Shown here: piece after piece, positions 1 to 11,162 of the stretch | How the letters are laid out: each line of letters opens with the position of its first letter | Numbering within the stretch: position 1 is the stretch's first letter | Source: Allacma fusca | Lineage: Eukaryota > Arthropoda > Collembola > Symphypleona > Sminthuridae | Length of the DNA stretch: 64,000 nucleotides | Reading direction: 5' to 3' | Assembly (NCBI GenBank): GCA_947179485.1 | Contig: OX359245.1 | Location: 5,251,001 to 5,315,000 of the forward strand | Position numbers and translations under genes: made by a program | Notes under the pieces: generated by a model | What the model saw: the letters and a program-made list of their open reading frames with translations, nothing else | Told to the model about the DNA's origin: nothing | Databases searched by the model: none

Positions 1-494
1 TTCAATAAACGAACTTCGATGTAGCAAGATAGCGATGAGTACAGGAGTGAGCGATGCAGGAGTGGAGGTTTCTCTCGAAGTTTCGACGCCTGCATCGTGC
101 CTGATTGAGCAGCCACCTTTTGGCATTATTTCATGGCTTCACGATTCAAACATTCACACACGCGCGAAGGTTTGAATCGTAAAGCCAATGCCGCGAAGGT
201 TTGAATTGTAAAGCCAATGCCGCGAAAGTTTAAATCAAAGGACAGGAAGTGGTCAATAATAATAAAGGATTAGAAGATAGGATTGGCCCTTGTTGGTACA
301 TTCCATTGGCGGTTCGCCCCCTAGTGACTTAGCACGTAGTGGTGTGCTGTTCCCATGTGATTTTTTATATTGAAGGAGATAGGTCCTAAACTTTATCTTT
401 ATATAAAGAACAATTACAAACGCGAGGACAGTCCACTGTGAGTTCTTGTTCAAACCTGCTCCAAAGCTGAAAGGCACACCCAAAGAAATTAAAA
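1..494. other. Upstream region of the F-box gene
   Basis: No convincing gene is seen. The stretch holds a short tandem repeat at 163-236 and, at 135-151, an inverted copy of part of the repeat unit. The promoter of the F-box gene probably lies here, but no clear TATA box or initiator was identified. Confidence 0.4.
163..236. repeat. 29-bp tandem repeat, about 2.5 copies
   Basis: Units at 163-191 and 192-220 differ at a single base, followed by a partial third unit at 221-236. Each unit begins CGCGAAGGTTTGAAT and ends AAAGCCAATGC. An inverted copy of the unit core lies just upstream at 135-151, so the region could fold into a hairpin. Confidence 0.85.
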
Positions 495-2110
495 ATGAAC
501 CTAAGCAAGAGTGATAAAGGTTCAAATCATTTGTTGAAATCCAAGAAAAATTTAAAACAAGAAACTGAAAGGTCAAAAAGTAAATCCCAGGAAAGTTGTG
601 AGGTGGAAATTGTTAAAGAATCAGTAGTTCCTGGAACTGCGTTGGACAACCATTTGGTAAGAAATTACTTCAGAACAAGAAATAAAATAAATTATGTATA
701 TATAATTTTTATAATTGATAAGAACTTAAAGGAGAAAAATATGAAGGAAGTAAATGGAAAATATTTTTTCACGAAATATCCAATGTTCCTGAAATTTTCG
801 AGATTTATCCGTGATCTCATATTTAATTTACAAACTAATATTTTTTCGTAGATCCTGAACGAGATTTTTGGATACTTGAGCCCTCCAGATTTAAAGAGGT
901 GTTGTGAAGTCAATGAAATCTGGCAAGCCGTTGCTGATCCTAGGATTTTTGAGTACCGTATCCGTGTGTTTAGTTTACCAGAAGTGGAAGCCGAGACTAG
1001 AAAGGGTTCCATCGATCCGGAAATTCAAAAGGAATCCTGTCACATCGCAGGCGCAACGGCGTTTTTAAAAAATCTAAAACGTCCAGTTTTATAGAACTCA
1101 GTTTCTGTAGCCAAGTAGTATCATACGAGCGTAGATATACTTATGAATTTAAAGCTAGGTTTGGGTCGATGGTTTATAAACTCACCTTTCGAGATCATCC
1201 TTTAGCCGGGTTCTGTAGAACAGATGAACCTCCTATGAATTATTCCAGGTATTTCCCTAACGTTGAAGAGCTGCGATTTTACGGGCAGGGACAGGACACG
1301 GCTGATTTGGAGAACTTCCTGCAATTCAAAAGCTTCCGGATCGACTTCCCACTCCTTCATGTACAAAAACTGTATTTCCATTTCTCACCACGTTTTTCCC
1401 TCAATTACAAAGATGTCACAGCGTCCCGACTTCTGGAACTAGTACCCAACGTTAAGGAAATTCATGGTGTCCCCATTACAATGGTCCAAGAATTTCGAGA
1501 CATCGGAAAATTACATGTTCTCCGCTCAGTGGTCTATTGCAAGCATAACCGCGTCATGACCGAGACTGAAGGAATGCGAATGTTGGTTCAAGCAAAGTTG
1601 AAGTTCCGCTTCTTGTTTATTGGAAAGAAATTCCATTGGTACTTGGACAACAGTTTCATCCAAACCAGCAAGGAATCCTTCGAAGATCTCCTGGAGCTCG
1701 GAAAAGAAACCATTGAGCATTTTATAGTTCAACCCTTAAAACCAAAGTCCCTAATTGCTTTCCCGAATGAAATGCCTGCCGTCAAGCACATCGGTCTCTG
1801 GGGGATTTGTGGTGGATTCATGTATTTTGAACATGGGGAAGATTTATCCAAGAGATTTCCAAATGTGAACACCATCTTATTCTACAACTTTACGGAACGT
1901 ATGTGGACACAATCCAAAAGGTGGTGGCTACCAGGCGGAATGTTCCATTCTAACAATTTTCGGGGACAAATCACATGCCTGAAATCCAATGTAAATTTGA
2001 AGCGTTCCATCGAAGACAATCTACTGGATAAATTTATATCAGTGAAGGAAGTAAACATTGAAACCAATGATCCCGATGGAGACGACTATATTGCCGGCGG
2101 AATAATTTGA
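495..2110 (+). CDS. F-box protein with LRR-like C-terminal region (frame break near 1060-1090)
   Basis: Exon 1 (495-656) encodes a charged Lys/Ser-rich N-terminus and ends in phase 0 at a GTAAG donor. The AT-rich intron 657-851 ends TTTTTTCGTAG. Exon 2 opens directly into an F-box: ILNEIFGYLSPPDLKRCC is followed by VNEIWQAVADPRIF. F-boxes bind Skp1 in SCF ubiquitin ligases, and the C-terminal part would recruit the substrate. The F-box frame stops at 1092-1094. A second frame, open from about 1001 through the ATG at 1169 to the stop at 2110, carries the substrate-side region of over 310 residues, with repeated Leu/Phe and Asn-Val-x-x-Ile patterns like degenerate leucine-rich repeats. The two frames overlap across a T5A6 run near 1060-1072. 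This suggests a 1-base indel (real or an assembly error) or a missed small intron. An AATAAA follows at 2313-2318. The F-box call is strong; the exact joining is not resolved. Confidence 0.75.
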
Positions 2111-3691
2111 CCGATGGATATGTTTTTAGCTTTGCTTCTTTTGATCTAGAGTTTCATTTCAGGTTAGATATTATGTACTTTGCTTCCTCTAATAATTTTT
2201 TAGCAATATCATAATTGTTAGGCAAGACCATTCGATGTCAGATGGAAATGCCAGTTATGACTGCACATAGAGGGAAATAATTATTTGTTGTTAGTTTTTC
2301 GTTCCTTCACCCAATAAATATTGCTCAACTTCGTTCTCCCTATTGAATAAGAATTTTCAAAACATTTGTATTTTTGAGCGTATTGTGAGCGATCATGGAT
2401 TTCAATATGTAAGGATGAAAACAATTAATTAAAACGGCAAAACTGATGTAAATAAATATGCATTCATTGTTGTCTAATAATTATTGCTATTGCATAGTTG
2501 ATAGTACTTTATTATTTTTCAGGGGTTTTACAATTATGTCGAAGCCTTTGTCCTTTGGTAATGCAATGTTTCCTTATTCCATACAACGGTTAGCCTACAA
2601 GCTACCATGACTGTTGGGATTTATTGTAAAGCAAACGTATTTCTGTTACATTGAGAAAGTGGTAATATTATTGACTATTCTGAAAACCAGTTATGTTTTC
2701 CGAATTATTTTAGGTGGAAATATGAAGCTGTTGTAACACTATTGGGATTTACCTAAGTTGTATGGGTTTTCAGAGTATAGCATTTTAATTTTGTCAAGCA
2801 TTGCACTATTTTTAAGAACCTTGACCTGGAAGAGCCTCCAAAATCATACTAAATATTGGATCTTGGTTCGTGATTCTTGTGATCCCTAAATATTGTCTTG
2901 GGTTAATGGATTCAATTTTGGAAAATCCGAGGTAAACTTTCCCACGAACTGGGGGTGATTAATATTTGACATGGGCGAAAGTGGAGAGATACAACGACTA
3001 CATAAACCCTCCTGCACATCCCTGTTACAATGCATATCGACCTTGAGGAAGTTAAATGCACCAAGGGTTTTTATCCCATGAAATTTGCTATTTGTAGCAA
3101 TAATTATTCTCGACTTTGTTATGCCATCATTTTTAATCTCTATCTACGTTTTAAAAACATTACAAACTTACATTAAGAGATAATTACGAACGTGCGTCAG
3201 AACGTAAACCTACATAGGTGTATGAATACGCTTCATTAATAACATTTGTATCTCAATTTTTCCCAATCTACACAGCAATCTGCCCTATCAATGGTTCGGT
3301 TTGTCAAGTTGTTCCTGGAAAAGACTGACGCGAGAACGTTATGGAATTCCGGTTTAATGCACTGCAATTATTTCGCAATAGCTGTTTGAAATGAGAGAGC
3401 TTATCATGTACAAATAAAGTTTATTTGGCATTTTGTGTTCCAATTTTCGCACATAATTTTTCCCAGTTACTTTCATGCTAAAGCGTAAGCCTAATTCCAC
3501 TTATTTCCTTCAAAATTATTATTATCAATTGGGAGCTGGATTTTATAATTCAAATAAAGAATCTTGGACTTATTTTTATACGTACAGTACAACCACTTTA
3601 TAAAAGCATCCCTATGAAAAGAAGTAAAATTTAAATGGTGTTTTAAGTATTGGTTTAAAAAACTAATTGGTTCTTATCGAATATCCTACAG
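2111..3691. other. Intergenic region, 3' end of F-box gene and upstream of atlastin-like copy 1
   Basis: It contains a polyadenylation signal at 2313-2318 and no ORF worth calling. Parts of 2900-3460 are recognisably similar to 12200-13350, so this is the upstream part of the duplicated block that carries the GTPase genes. The last bases (ATCCTACAG, ending 3691) look like a splice acceptor, so an unseen 5' exon probably lies in this stretch. Confidence 0.5.
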
Positions 3692-3714
3692 ATTTTACTT
3701 GATTTCATTTCAAG

Positions 3715-4827
3715 ATGCCTGTACTGCCATTGCTGGAAATACAAGAGGAAACATTTCAAATAAATACGGATAATGTCAATTCAGTCCTTGATAAAGCACT
3801 TGACCTACCGATCGTCGTCGTGTCAATCAACGGTAAAAGTCGCGAAGGGAAATCCTTCTTACTCAAATATTTTATTCGCTACCTCAAAAATGAAGGAAGA
3901 CCCGCCTGGTTTGAAGATGACCTCCAAAATGACCAGATGTTCCCCTGGAGAAGTGGTTTCCATCGAGTCACACTTGGAATAAACATTTGGTCCGAACCAT
4001 TTATTTATAACCTCAACGGGAAGTGGGTGGCCGTCCTCCTCCTCGACTGTCAAGGACTCTTTGACGAGTACACGACTCAGCAACAAAATTCAGCAATATT
4101 TTCCCTAAGCTGCCTCCTCTCCTCCGTTATGTTATACAACGTGAAAAACAAAGTTGACGAAGAACTGTTGCAGAAAATTGATTTATTTTCTGACTATACC
4201 AAAGCCCTTGTGAGTCAACTGATCCCTGAGCGTGAAGATGCGAGACCATTGTTTCTCTTCGTAGTCCGAGATTTCGAATTCATCACCGAATTTGACTTCG
4301 GATTCCATACAAGAAACGAGCAACCGGAACCAAGCAGGGATTCTTGCGGGAATTACTACTCACGAGTATTTACAACCTCGTCCTCAATGTCTGACGAAAG
4401 TCGATTGGTCCGTCAGAATTTTGAAGAATGTTTCAGAGATGTGAGAATGTTTTTGATGTCATATCCAGGAACGAATTTTATAGCAAATTTTGACAATCAG
4501 CCAAAAGTAAAGTTCCTGGAACTTCTGGAACAGCTAGTCCTGGATACAGTTGGTAATTTCGTAACGAAAAGGCTTGGCGAAGAGGAAGTGACTGGCGCAG
4601 TCTTCAAATCTTACATCCAAATGTGGGCAGATCTGTGTCAAAATGGGAGCTTTCCCGAGTCCTCAACGGTTAAGGAGTTAACGGCAAAACTTCAAAATGA
4701 ACGAGCTCTTAGCATGGCCTTCGAGGGTTTAAAGCGCAAGATTCGCGTCTTTATGTCCTCCATTTTTGCTGGAACTGATGACGACAGTTTTCAAGGGATG
4801 TTTGCAAGTTTTATGGAGAGGGTCTGA
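3715..4827 (+). CDS. Atlastin-like GB1/RHD3 GTPase, copy 1, GTPase and middle domain
   Basis: This 370-residue ORF is a dynamin-superfamily GTPase of the atlastin/GBP type. Visible motifs are the P-loop GKSREGKS (residues 40-47, with the atlastin-type Arg at position 4), a switch I Thr in WRSGFHRVTLGI (78-89), switch II DCQG (111-114) and the guanine-specifying RD in FLFVVRDFEF (185-186). The following helical part, VRQNFEECFRDVRMFL and onward, matches the end of the atlastin G domain and middle domain. Atlastins tether and fuse ER membranes by GTP-driven dimerisation. The ATG at 3715 lies 23 bases after a splice acceptor (3691), so a 5' UTR exon is likely. The frame ends at TGA 4825-4827. 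Relative to copy 2 one T is missing from a T-run near 4810, and restoring the reading would run into the alanine-rich tail. It may be a pseudogene or an assembly error. Confidence 0.8.
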   Translation: MPVLPLLEIQEETFQINTDNVNSVLDKALDLPIVVVSINGKSREGKSFLLKYFIRYLKNEGRPAWFEDDLQNDQMFPWRSGFHRVTLGINIWSEPFIYNLNGKWVAVLLLDCQGLFDEYTTQQQNSAIFSLSCLLSSVMLYNVKNKVDEELLQKIDLFSDYTKALVSQLIPEREDARPLFLFVVRDFEFITEFDFGFHTRNEQPEPSRDSCGNYYSRVFTTSSSMSDESRLVRQNFEECFRDVRMFLMSYPGTNFIANFDNQPKVKFLELLEQLVLDTVGNFVTKRLGEEEVTGAVFKSYIQMWADLCQNGSFPESSTVKELTAKLQNERALSMAFEGLKRKIRVFMSSIFAGTDDDSFQGMFASFMERV

Positions 4828-5591
4828 ACATTTACAATGCTAACAGGAGTTTGGGGGATGAAGACTCTGTAAATGCTTTTATTTCTCAGTTGGAAAGAAC
4901 TTGTAGGGGTCATTTTGAAGAATTTAGCGTTAGGGAAAATCAATGGGTGAGGAAAGAGCGGGAATGGGAAGATAAGAAACAAATATTGATCAATACCGCG
5001 TATGGGGTTAGTGCGGGAGCAGCTACAATTGCTGTTGCGGCAAAAGTTGTTGTTGATGTGGAAGCTGCCAAAACTGGGTCCCGGGTTGTGGCGGGTTTAG
5101 TTACTGAAGCTGTCTCTCACTCCGCTACTTGGGCCAGTGTAACCACGGGAGTCGTCTCATCCAGTTTGGCGGGTCAAACTGCTGAAGCATTATCAGCAAC
5201 TGCTGTTTCCGCAAGTGCCGATGTCGTAACAGCTGCAGTTGTTGGTACAACTGCTGAAGCTGTCACATCGACAATGGCTGGCGCAACAGCTGTGGATCGA
5301 TCCTCATCTCTAGTTATAGCTGCTATTGCAGGTAAATCAGTTGATTTGGCAACCGCAGCCTGCAAATCGTTGTCCGCGGCTTTAGCTGGATCAACTGTTC
5401 TCAAAACAAAAGTCATTGTAGCTGCTGTGTCTGGTGCTACTTTGATGGCTGGTCCGACAGCTTTAGCTGGGTCAGCTGCAGTAATTGGGGCGACTGCTGC
5501 ACTTGGTGTGGTTCCTGCAGCTGGTTTAGCGGTTTTATCAGGTATTAAAGCTGTATTTTCGAAATTATTGGAAATTGTTATCAAGCGGTAA
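4813..5591 (+). CDS. Alanine-rich C-terminal tail of atlastin-like copy 1 (shifted frame)
   Basis: An uninterrupted frame (ATG 4851) encodes 246 residues. A short charged helix rich in Glu/Arg/Lys (about residues 10-45, predicted coiled coil) comes first. Then come about 200 residues dominated by Ala, Val, Ser, Gly and Thr, with repeated AE(A)V, VTAAVVG and SATAVSAS-like segments and a basic end (IVIKR). The same frame continues upstream of 4851 without a stop to about 4813, where it would join the GTPase ORF after one base is restored. Canonical atlastins have two transmembrane helices and a short amphipathic tail at this place. Here the region is longer and more repetitive, and could be several membrane-seeking helices. 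AATAAA lies at 5723-5728. I know no named domain for this tail. Confidence 0.6.
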
Positions 5592-8127
5592 AGCTGCAAA
5601 ATCTCGTAGTACGCCATTGAGTCATTCAATTGACTGTTTAAGTATATCCTTAAATATTTTTATTATATTAATTTACTTAATAATTGTGAACCAAGTGATT
5701 TGATTCTAAAGCTAACTATTGTAATAAAAGCAAGGCGCTGCATGAGTGTTCTTGAATCTTTACACCTGCTACATAATTTGTATAAGAAATGAAGATGTAA
5801 ACCCATAAGTGCTATGGATGGAGTAAGCGTCCTACCTCATAAGAACCATCGTGGTTACCCTGACTCAGATTTTAGTATTAATTTTAAGAATTTTCGAAAT
5901 AACCTCAAAATTTCAACTTGTTTTATGCTTGTTTATATTCAACGATATTTCGTGTTGCCTCTCCCCAGCAAAAAAAATTGATGAAGTTTTTAAAATGATT
6001 AAAAATGTTTTACTTCATTCTGATTTTTGTCCAAACTTTGTGAAATACACATTTCGGGGTCTGGAGACTGAAAAAGTTGCATTTATTTTTGACTGAGAAA
6101 ATTACTAGACTCAGACGTAGTACATATACAATATTTCAAATATTTACGAATTTCAAGTTTCATATAGTTGTTTAATTTTGGTGGGACAATACAAAACATG
6201 AACGCCTCGACAAATATTTTCGCAATTGGCAATTGGGCCTTGGCTCCTGGGCAGAGAACAAGCCAGGAAGGGTCGTGTTTTTCCTTAAATGATGCGTTAT
6301 AAAATTTTAGGACTTTGTTAAGAACCCTAATAATGTTAGATAGAGACTGTAGGTACTGTTTTACAGTAAAAAGTACATAAAATGTCAATATGTAACAGTT
6401 ACTCTGTTATTCTGGGTTAAGTTTTATTCAAAATTACTTGTAGGAAATATGAATCACATGACTCATTTTATATCTACCCTAAACTCTCTCTTTCCAATTT
6501 TTGCTTGAGTTACCATGTCTAATAATTAATCTTTGCATATGTGATCATGTCAGAGAAATAAAAATAATTGTCGCATGCAATCCTCTACCGTGAAACGCTT
6601 TATGCTTGTAGGTATTGCATATTATCAAAACTTGGACCAATGTTTTAAGCACCAGAACATAAACGGCTACAAAATGTACTAAATAACTATTTTTATTGGT
6701 GACACGTTCGTGAATACTGTTAATAGTATCTGTGTTATTACTGCGTATAATATATATGCATATTATTATATGCACGTTTAAACATTTTTGCTTCTTTCCA
6801 GCCAGATCTTCGAGAGAGAAACTGCAATGTCAGTTCACAGCTAATTGTAAGTAGGACGGCCGGAAACTCCATCAGCACTTCCAGCTGTGGAAATATTTGT
6901 AATTCGTAATTCGCGATAATGACCATGATCTCATTCAGAGATCATTGGAAAGCTCAAGACCAGCTACAAATTCTGAGAGTGACCGTCGTGAATAGCCAAA
7001 TGATATAAGCAAACATGGGCGCCTGCCTAGATTCTAGGCCCTATAATAGGCTAAGGCTCTAGGATGCTGCAAGTTGGGATATAAATCTAGGCGAGGTTCT
7101 AGGCTGGGCAATCACCACTACAATATAGGCTTAGGGAGTATGCACATATTACGTTTCATTTTTTCACGATTTTTCAACCCTACCCTCCCTATCGTCATCC
7201 TAAAGTCATTTTTCCGTGACACCCCCCTCCCCTGTAAGCGTCATCAAAACAAAAACGCAGACAAAAACTACTTGACCGATTTCGTTCAATTTTTTTTTAT
7301 CATTGTTTGTGTCGAAAACTCGTAAGAGTTAGTTATTGATTAAAACCGGTTGGCGTGTTCGTGCGAAAAGCATTTTTGAAGGAAGAAAAGAGAAATAATA
7401 AAAAAGACTAACAAATGATTACCTGTGGAGAAACTAGAGATCGTGGCCATATTACTTTGGTTTCCCGTTCGCGGATAAACGCACAATAGCAGTTGTTGTT
7501 TTTGAAAAGAGCCCAATATTATTCAAAAATAAACTTTTAACGTCAGTAGTATGGTCAAATTCGCTCTGATTCCAGTCAGACATATTTCCCATAATTTCCA
7601 TCGGTAAGTCCGACGAATACTCCGCTACACATGCTGTCTAAAACTACATTTTATAACTTTGAGCAACATAATCAGTGCTTCTCGAGATCTTTTCTAACGA
7701 GCTTCTATGATCAGCTCCTTTGTGGGTTTTATATGCAACAAAATACAAAATAGTAATTGCATATATGGTAGGTTTGGCTTTCAAGGTTGTCTTGAATGTT
7801 CGGGCAGTAGTAGACAGGGGATAGTTTTCAGACATTTAGCATGACAAACCGCCAAATTTATCAGATAAACCAATGGTTACAAATTATAACTTCGGAAACA
7901 TGCTGCTTAAAGAGCACAGCAGCCGGGACAAAGTTCGGTATTACAATTTTGACCAAGTTGCTCCGTGAGGGACTAACTGGGATGACAACGATTTATTTGC
8001 AAATCATACTGAGATTTTGTACTTTAGGCACACTAAACTAATTTTGGCCAACAGTTTGTCTAAAATATATTTTGATGCCATTCTTGAATAATGTTTTGAG
8101 GATTTCCAGGATCACAAGTTTGGTATG
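5592..8127. other. 3' UTR of copy 1 and gene-free repeat-rich DNA
   Basis: The start includes the 3' UTR and AATAAA (5723-5728), conserved with copy 2. The rest holds only short, compositionally random ORFs. Around 7020-7128 there are several degenerate TCTAGGC/ATAGGC words. They abut a segment at 7129-7152 whose inverted relative lies at 9034-9060. No host gene is supported. Confidence 0.45.
7020..7152. repeat. TAGGC-word array next to a dispersed repeat
   Basis: At least six variants of TCTAGGC/ATAGGC/CTAAGGC occur within about 110 bases. They are followed by GGGAGTATGCACATATTACG, which recurs inverted with one change at 9034-9060. The same word recurs in 10270-10460 and 9100-9140, so this looks like the arm of a DNA transposon family whose full limits I could not fix. 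Confidence 0.45.
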
Positions 8128-8135
8128 GTTGTGGT

Positions 8136-8562
8136 TAGGGATGCCAATGGTCTGCGCCGGACCATTATTAGTGGTCCGGTATTGGTCTGATCCAACTTTT
8201 GGACCAGACCAGATATAATTGGTTCAGCTTCAGGACCAGACCGGACCAAATCTCAGGACCATGGTCCCAAAAGTACGCATAATAAAAATTTATGAGTTAA
8301 CGAAATCCTATGGAACATATTAAAAATGTAATTTCTTGGGTTAAAAGAAGAATTTGACTGGATAAAATGTGATTATTTAATTGCTCTCAATGGTTTTCTG
8401 CACAATGGTCCGGACCATGGTCTTTGGTCTGGTCTGGTCCAAATGACTGGATCAGCCCATTGATCTGGTCCGAAAAACTGGACCAGAGCAATGGTCTGGT
8501 CTGGGCTTTTGACCAGACCAGTTTCACAAAATCTGGATCAGACCAGACCATTGGCACCACTA
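8136..8562. mobile_element. hAT-like MITE, GGTCTGGTCC-word family
   Basis: The 427-bp element has terminal inverted repeats TAGGGATGCCAATGGTCTG (left) and TAGTGGTGCCAATGGTCTGG (right, reversed). It is flanked by a near-exact 8-bp target duplication, GTTGTGGT (8128-8135) and GTTGTCGT (8563-8570). Both arms are arrays of degenerate GGTCCGGACC/GGTCTGGTC words, and the middle (about 8275-8400) is AT-rich and non-coding. The 8-bp duplication and TAG-start ends fit hAT superfamily elements. ORFs here are artefacts of the repeats. Confidence 0.88.
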
Positions 8563-8570
8563 GTTGTCGT

Positions 8571-9362
8571 GCTTACAGGAATAATTCTAAAATACGTGAC
8601 ACATGCTGGGTTCTTTTATTTCAACACTTCCTGTAATATTGCCAGCATGTTCACAATTGACACTGTCAGCACTTGTAGTATTGTTAGGACCAACGGCGAC
8701 AGTAACTGGAATCGTCAAAATGAAATATTTGCCAAACATACTGACATTGAAGAACGTGATTTTGTAACCATTCGTATATAAGCCAAGATTTTTCGGAATG
8801 CTCATGGTTGACAGAGATTTGAAATAATGTATGACTTACGTGTGTATATAAAATGTATCAGTGGTCTTTCAGCAATAAAAGTTTGCTACAAAACACAGAG
8901 TCTAGCAATATCCCTGTTTATTCCTCATATTTTTCTGAGAATAGGTGAAACATCATCAGCAAGGTAACCCCCACCCTCCTTGGTATACACAAAATCATCA
9001 GCTTCAAGACCCTCTCCCTCCCCCAAAAGTTAAACGTAATATGTGCACACTCCCTTAGGGAAAAGATATTTTTTTCAGATATTTCCGAAAAAGGGTCTGG
9101 GCTATTCAGGCAGGCTACAAGTTCGTTCAAGTAAAGGCTAGGCAATAGTGGTGAGCGGAACATTCTCAAAGCACCACTTTGTTAGGACAGGAATACAAAC
9201 GTTGGGAAATCGTTTGCAGAGACGGGCTGACAATGAGGCGGGAATTACTTGAAACCAGTAATTACCAAAGTATATGCACACTAGTAAAAGCCCTGTGCTT
9301 CACAGACACAATTACTTGAAGATGTGGTAGTGTGATTGTAGAAATTAAAAGCCAAAAGCTTA
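8571..9362. other. Gene-free DNA with dispersed repeat fragments
   Basis: No supported gene is present. The part at 8930-9160 holds pyrimidine-rich sequence, the inverted partner of the 7129-7152 repeat (9034-9060), and TAGGC words (9110-9145) ending in a GGCAATAGTGGTG sequence. These may be remains of one DNA transposon family. Confidence 0.35.
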
Positions 9363-9898
9363 CTGTCGAGACAAGCCAGGCTGACACTTTACCAATTAAG
9401 GACAGTTGTGTTACGCACGACTCTCTTGCACGATTTTTTGGGCCATTCGGGCCAAGCCGGGTATCCCGTTACCCGAATGGCCCAAAAATTTTATTTGAGG
9501 TCCTGGTATGGTTTTGAACACATTTGCGTCGTCAGTTTGGCCTTAAACACAGTATTTCAGAAATAGCCCGAGGGGACACTTTTGTCCTCATCACGGGACG
9601 TCGCTTATGGGAAACCTACACGATGTTACACATGCCTGCTTATGCATGTTACCATAGAGTGACTGTCAACCATCGTTTACTTTTCAACCATAGATTGACT
9701 CTGTATTTGTAATGAGTGAGTCAACCATCGAGTTTCAATTTCTTAATCATGTTGCAAGATATTTACATTGCATATGCATACATCCTTTTATTTCGCGCTG
9801 AAACGCACGAAAAATTATCGGCCAATCGCAGGCAAGAGAGGCGTGCGTAACACACCTGTCCTTAATTGGTAAAGTGTCATCCTGGCTTGACTCGACAG
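9363..9898. mobile_element. Tc1/mariner-like MITE with 65-bp inverted ends
   Basis: The 536-bp element begins CTGTCGAGACAAGCCAGG and ends with the inverse of CTGTCGAGTCAAGCCAGG. The inverted repeat continues through CACTTTACCAATTAAGGACA and GTTACGCACG for about 65 bp with few mismatches. TA dinucleotides flank both ends (9361-9362 and 9899-9900), as expected for Tc1/mariner insertion. No transposase is encoded. Confidence 0.85.
9438..9497. repeat. Hairpin inside the MITE
   Basis: TTTTGGGCCATTCGGG and its exact reverse complement CCCGAATGGCCCAAAA face each other across a short loop that itself contains further GGG/CCC words. It would form a stable stem-loop. It may be a tiny nested insertion. 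Confidence 0.85.
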
Positions 9899-9908
9899 TA
9901 CGAAGGTT

Positions 9909-10788
9909 ACGTATCAAGCTGTGTCATAGAGACTTGTATGTCTAAATCGTGCGCGCTTATGTTAAGAGTAGCGCTTTAAATATAAGGATTGCTTGGCATG
10001 CCACCTTTTGGGCGTTGTGTGAGGCCATTGAACTATGATCGCGCGGAACTTTAAATAAACGGACAGAAAGTGCTCTTTAAAATTACGAATGTGTACCATA
10101 GTACATCCATAATCGTCGCATATTTTATTATTCTCACTGGATTTTACTACAGCATTAATCAAACCCCTACATTGATATTCCAATTGCATGTTGCATGTGA
10201 TCATTGTATACGGCTTGCACTATCTAAAGCTCACAATTATATTGCCCATATAGACTGACAAAGCGCTGTCAGAAGCTGTACATCAAATATAGGCAGGCAA
10301 GCAATGCACACTAGGACAGATATAGGCTAATAGGCAGGTACTTAGAGTACTTGACCTGTGGTATTAAGGCTCTTCTTTTCGTTTAAACATCCTATTAGCC
10401 TATATAGGATGGCGATATTTTTTGAAAGAAAATAGGCAGGCTATAGGCTTAGGCACTTCATTTGCCCATCTTTGGATATAAGGCTAACTATCGTCATCAT
10501 CTCATGAAAAGTGGAGCTCAAGAGAGCAATAGAGAAGAAGAACATCATATTAGACTTTCATAGAAACAGACAGCTCTTTGGAGGGACACGGAAACCCTGA
10601 GAAGTCTTTCCAATACCATCTACGTATCACGGGCAGCGTCCGGAGGTCCGTCAAATAATAAGTGTTCATTACAATCTTTGTTTTTGTTTCCCTACTATTT
10701 GATTTGGTGTAGATATGAAAAAGTCTATACAAATCCACAAGTAATTACAGTAATTACACACCACGAACAGAATCAAGGGCATTACCTC
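9909..10788. other. Gene-free DNA with ATAGGC-word array
   Basis: No supported gene. From 10270 to 10460 there are repeated ATAGGCAGGC/ATAGGCTAATAGG words in both orientations around an AT-rich core. This again resembles a small DNA transposon with word-repeat arms, but I could not find convincing target duplications. Confidence 0.4.
10270..10460. repeat. ATAGGC-word array (probable MITE)
   Basis: Forward words (ATAGGCAGGCAAGC, ATAGGCTAATAGGCAGG) lie on the left. Related words (CTATTAGCCTATATAGG, ATAGGCAGGCTATAGGC) lie on the right of a short core. It shares the word with 7020-7128. Confidence 0.5.
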
Positions 10789-10796
10789 ATTCGAAC

Positions 10797-11154
10797 CAGG
10801 GGTCGGATTTTTGTAAATCTCCCTGGAAGACCATTTCTGAATTTCCCTGCTGGTAGGTCCTCAACGATTTCAAAAATCTCTGCTGAAAAAAAGGTCAACG
10901 ATTTTCAAAATCCCTGCTGGCAAAAAAAAAGTCCCTTACAAGACGTAAATTCCCTGCCAAATTAGGCCAATTCAAGCCAAAAATCCCTGTTTGCATAACA
11001 AATTTCCCTGAAACACGTCAACAAATTTGAAAATCCCTGCCAAAAAAAGGTCAACGATTTTAAAAATCCCTGTTCTTAAAAATAGTAAATCCCTTCCCTT
11101 TGAGATTTTCCCTGGAAAGAATCTTCCCGTCTTCCTGCAAAAATCCGACCCCTG
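10797..11154. mobile_element. hAT-like MITE, AAATCCCTG-word family, copy 1
   Basis: The 358-bp element starts CAGGGGTCGGATTTTTG and ends with its inverse, CAAAAATCCGACCCCTG. Flanks are ATTCGAAC (10789-10796) and GTTCGAAC (11155-11162), an 8-bp duplication with one mismatch. The body is made of AAAATCCCTGCTGGCAAAAAA-like words. Relatives occur at 32137-32519, 37027-37345 and 62455-62731. Confidence 0.88.
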
Positions 11155-11162
11155 GTTCGAAC

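Noticed and set aside
4800-4860. Programmed ribosomal frameshifting at the GTPase/tail junction
   Set aside because: Copies 1 and 2 break at different positions and by different numbers of bases, and there is no shared slippery heptamer with a downstream structure at both.
5174-5629. 151-residue Ala-rich minus-strand ORF (and its counterpart at 15075-15521)
   Set aside because: It is the antisense shadow of the alanine-rich tail. GCN-rich codons read openly on both strands, and the sense frame fits the gene.
8424-8781. ORFs in and after the GGTCTGGTCC element
   Set aside because: The first parts translate the word array, and no conserved protein feature continues outside it.
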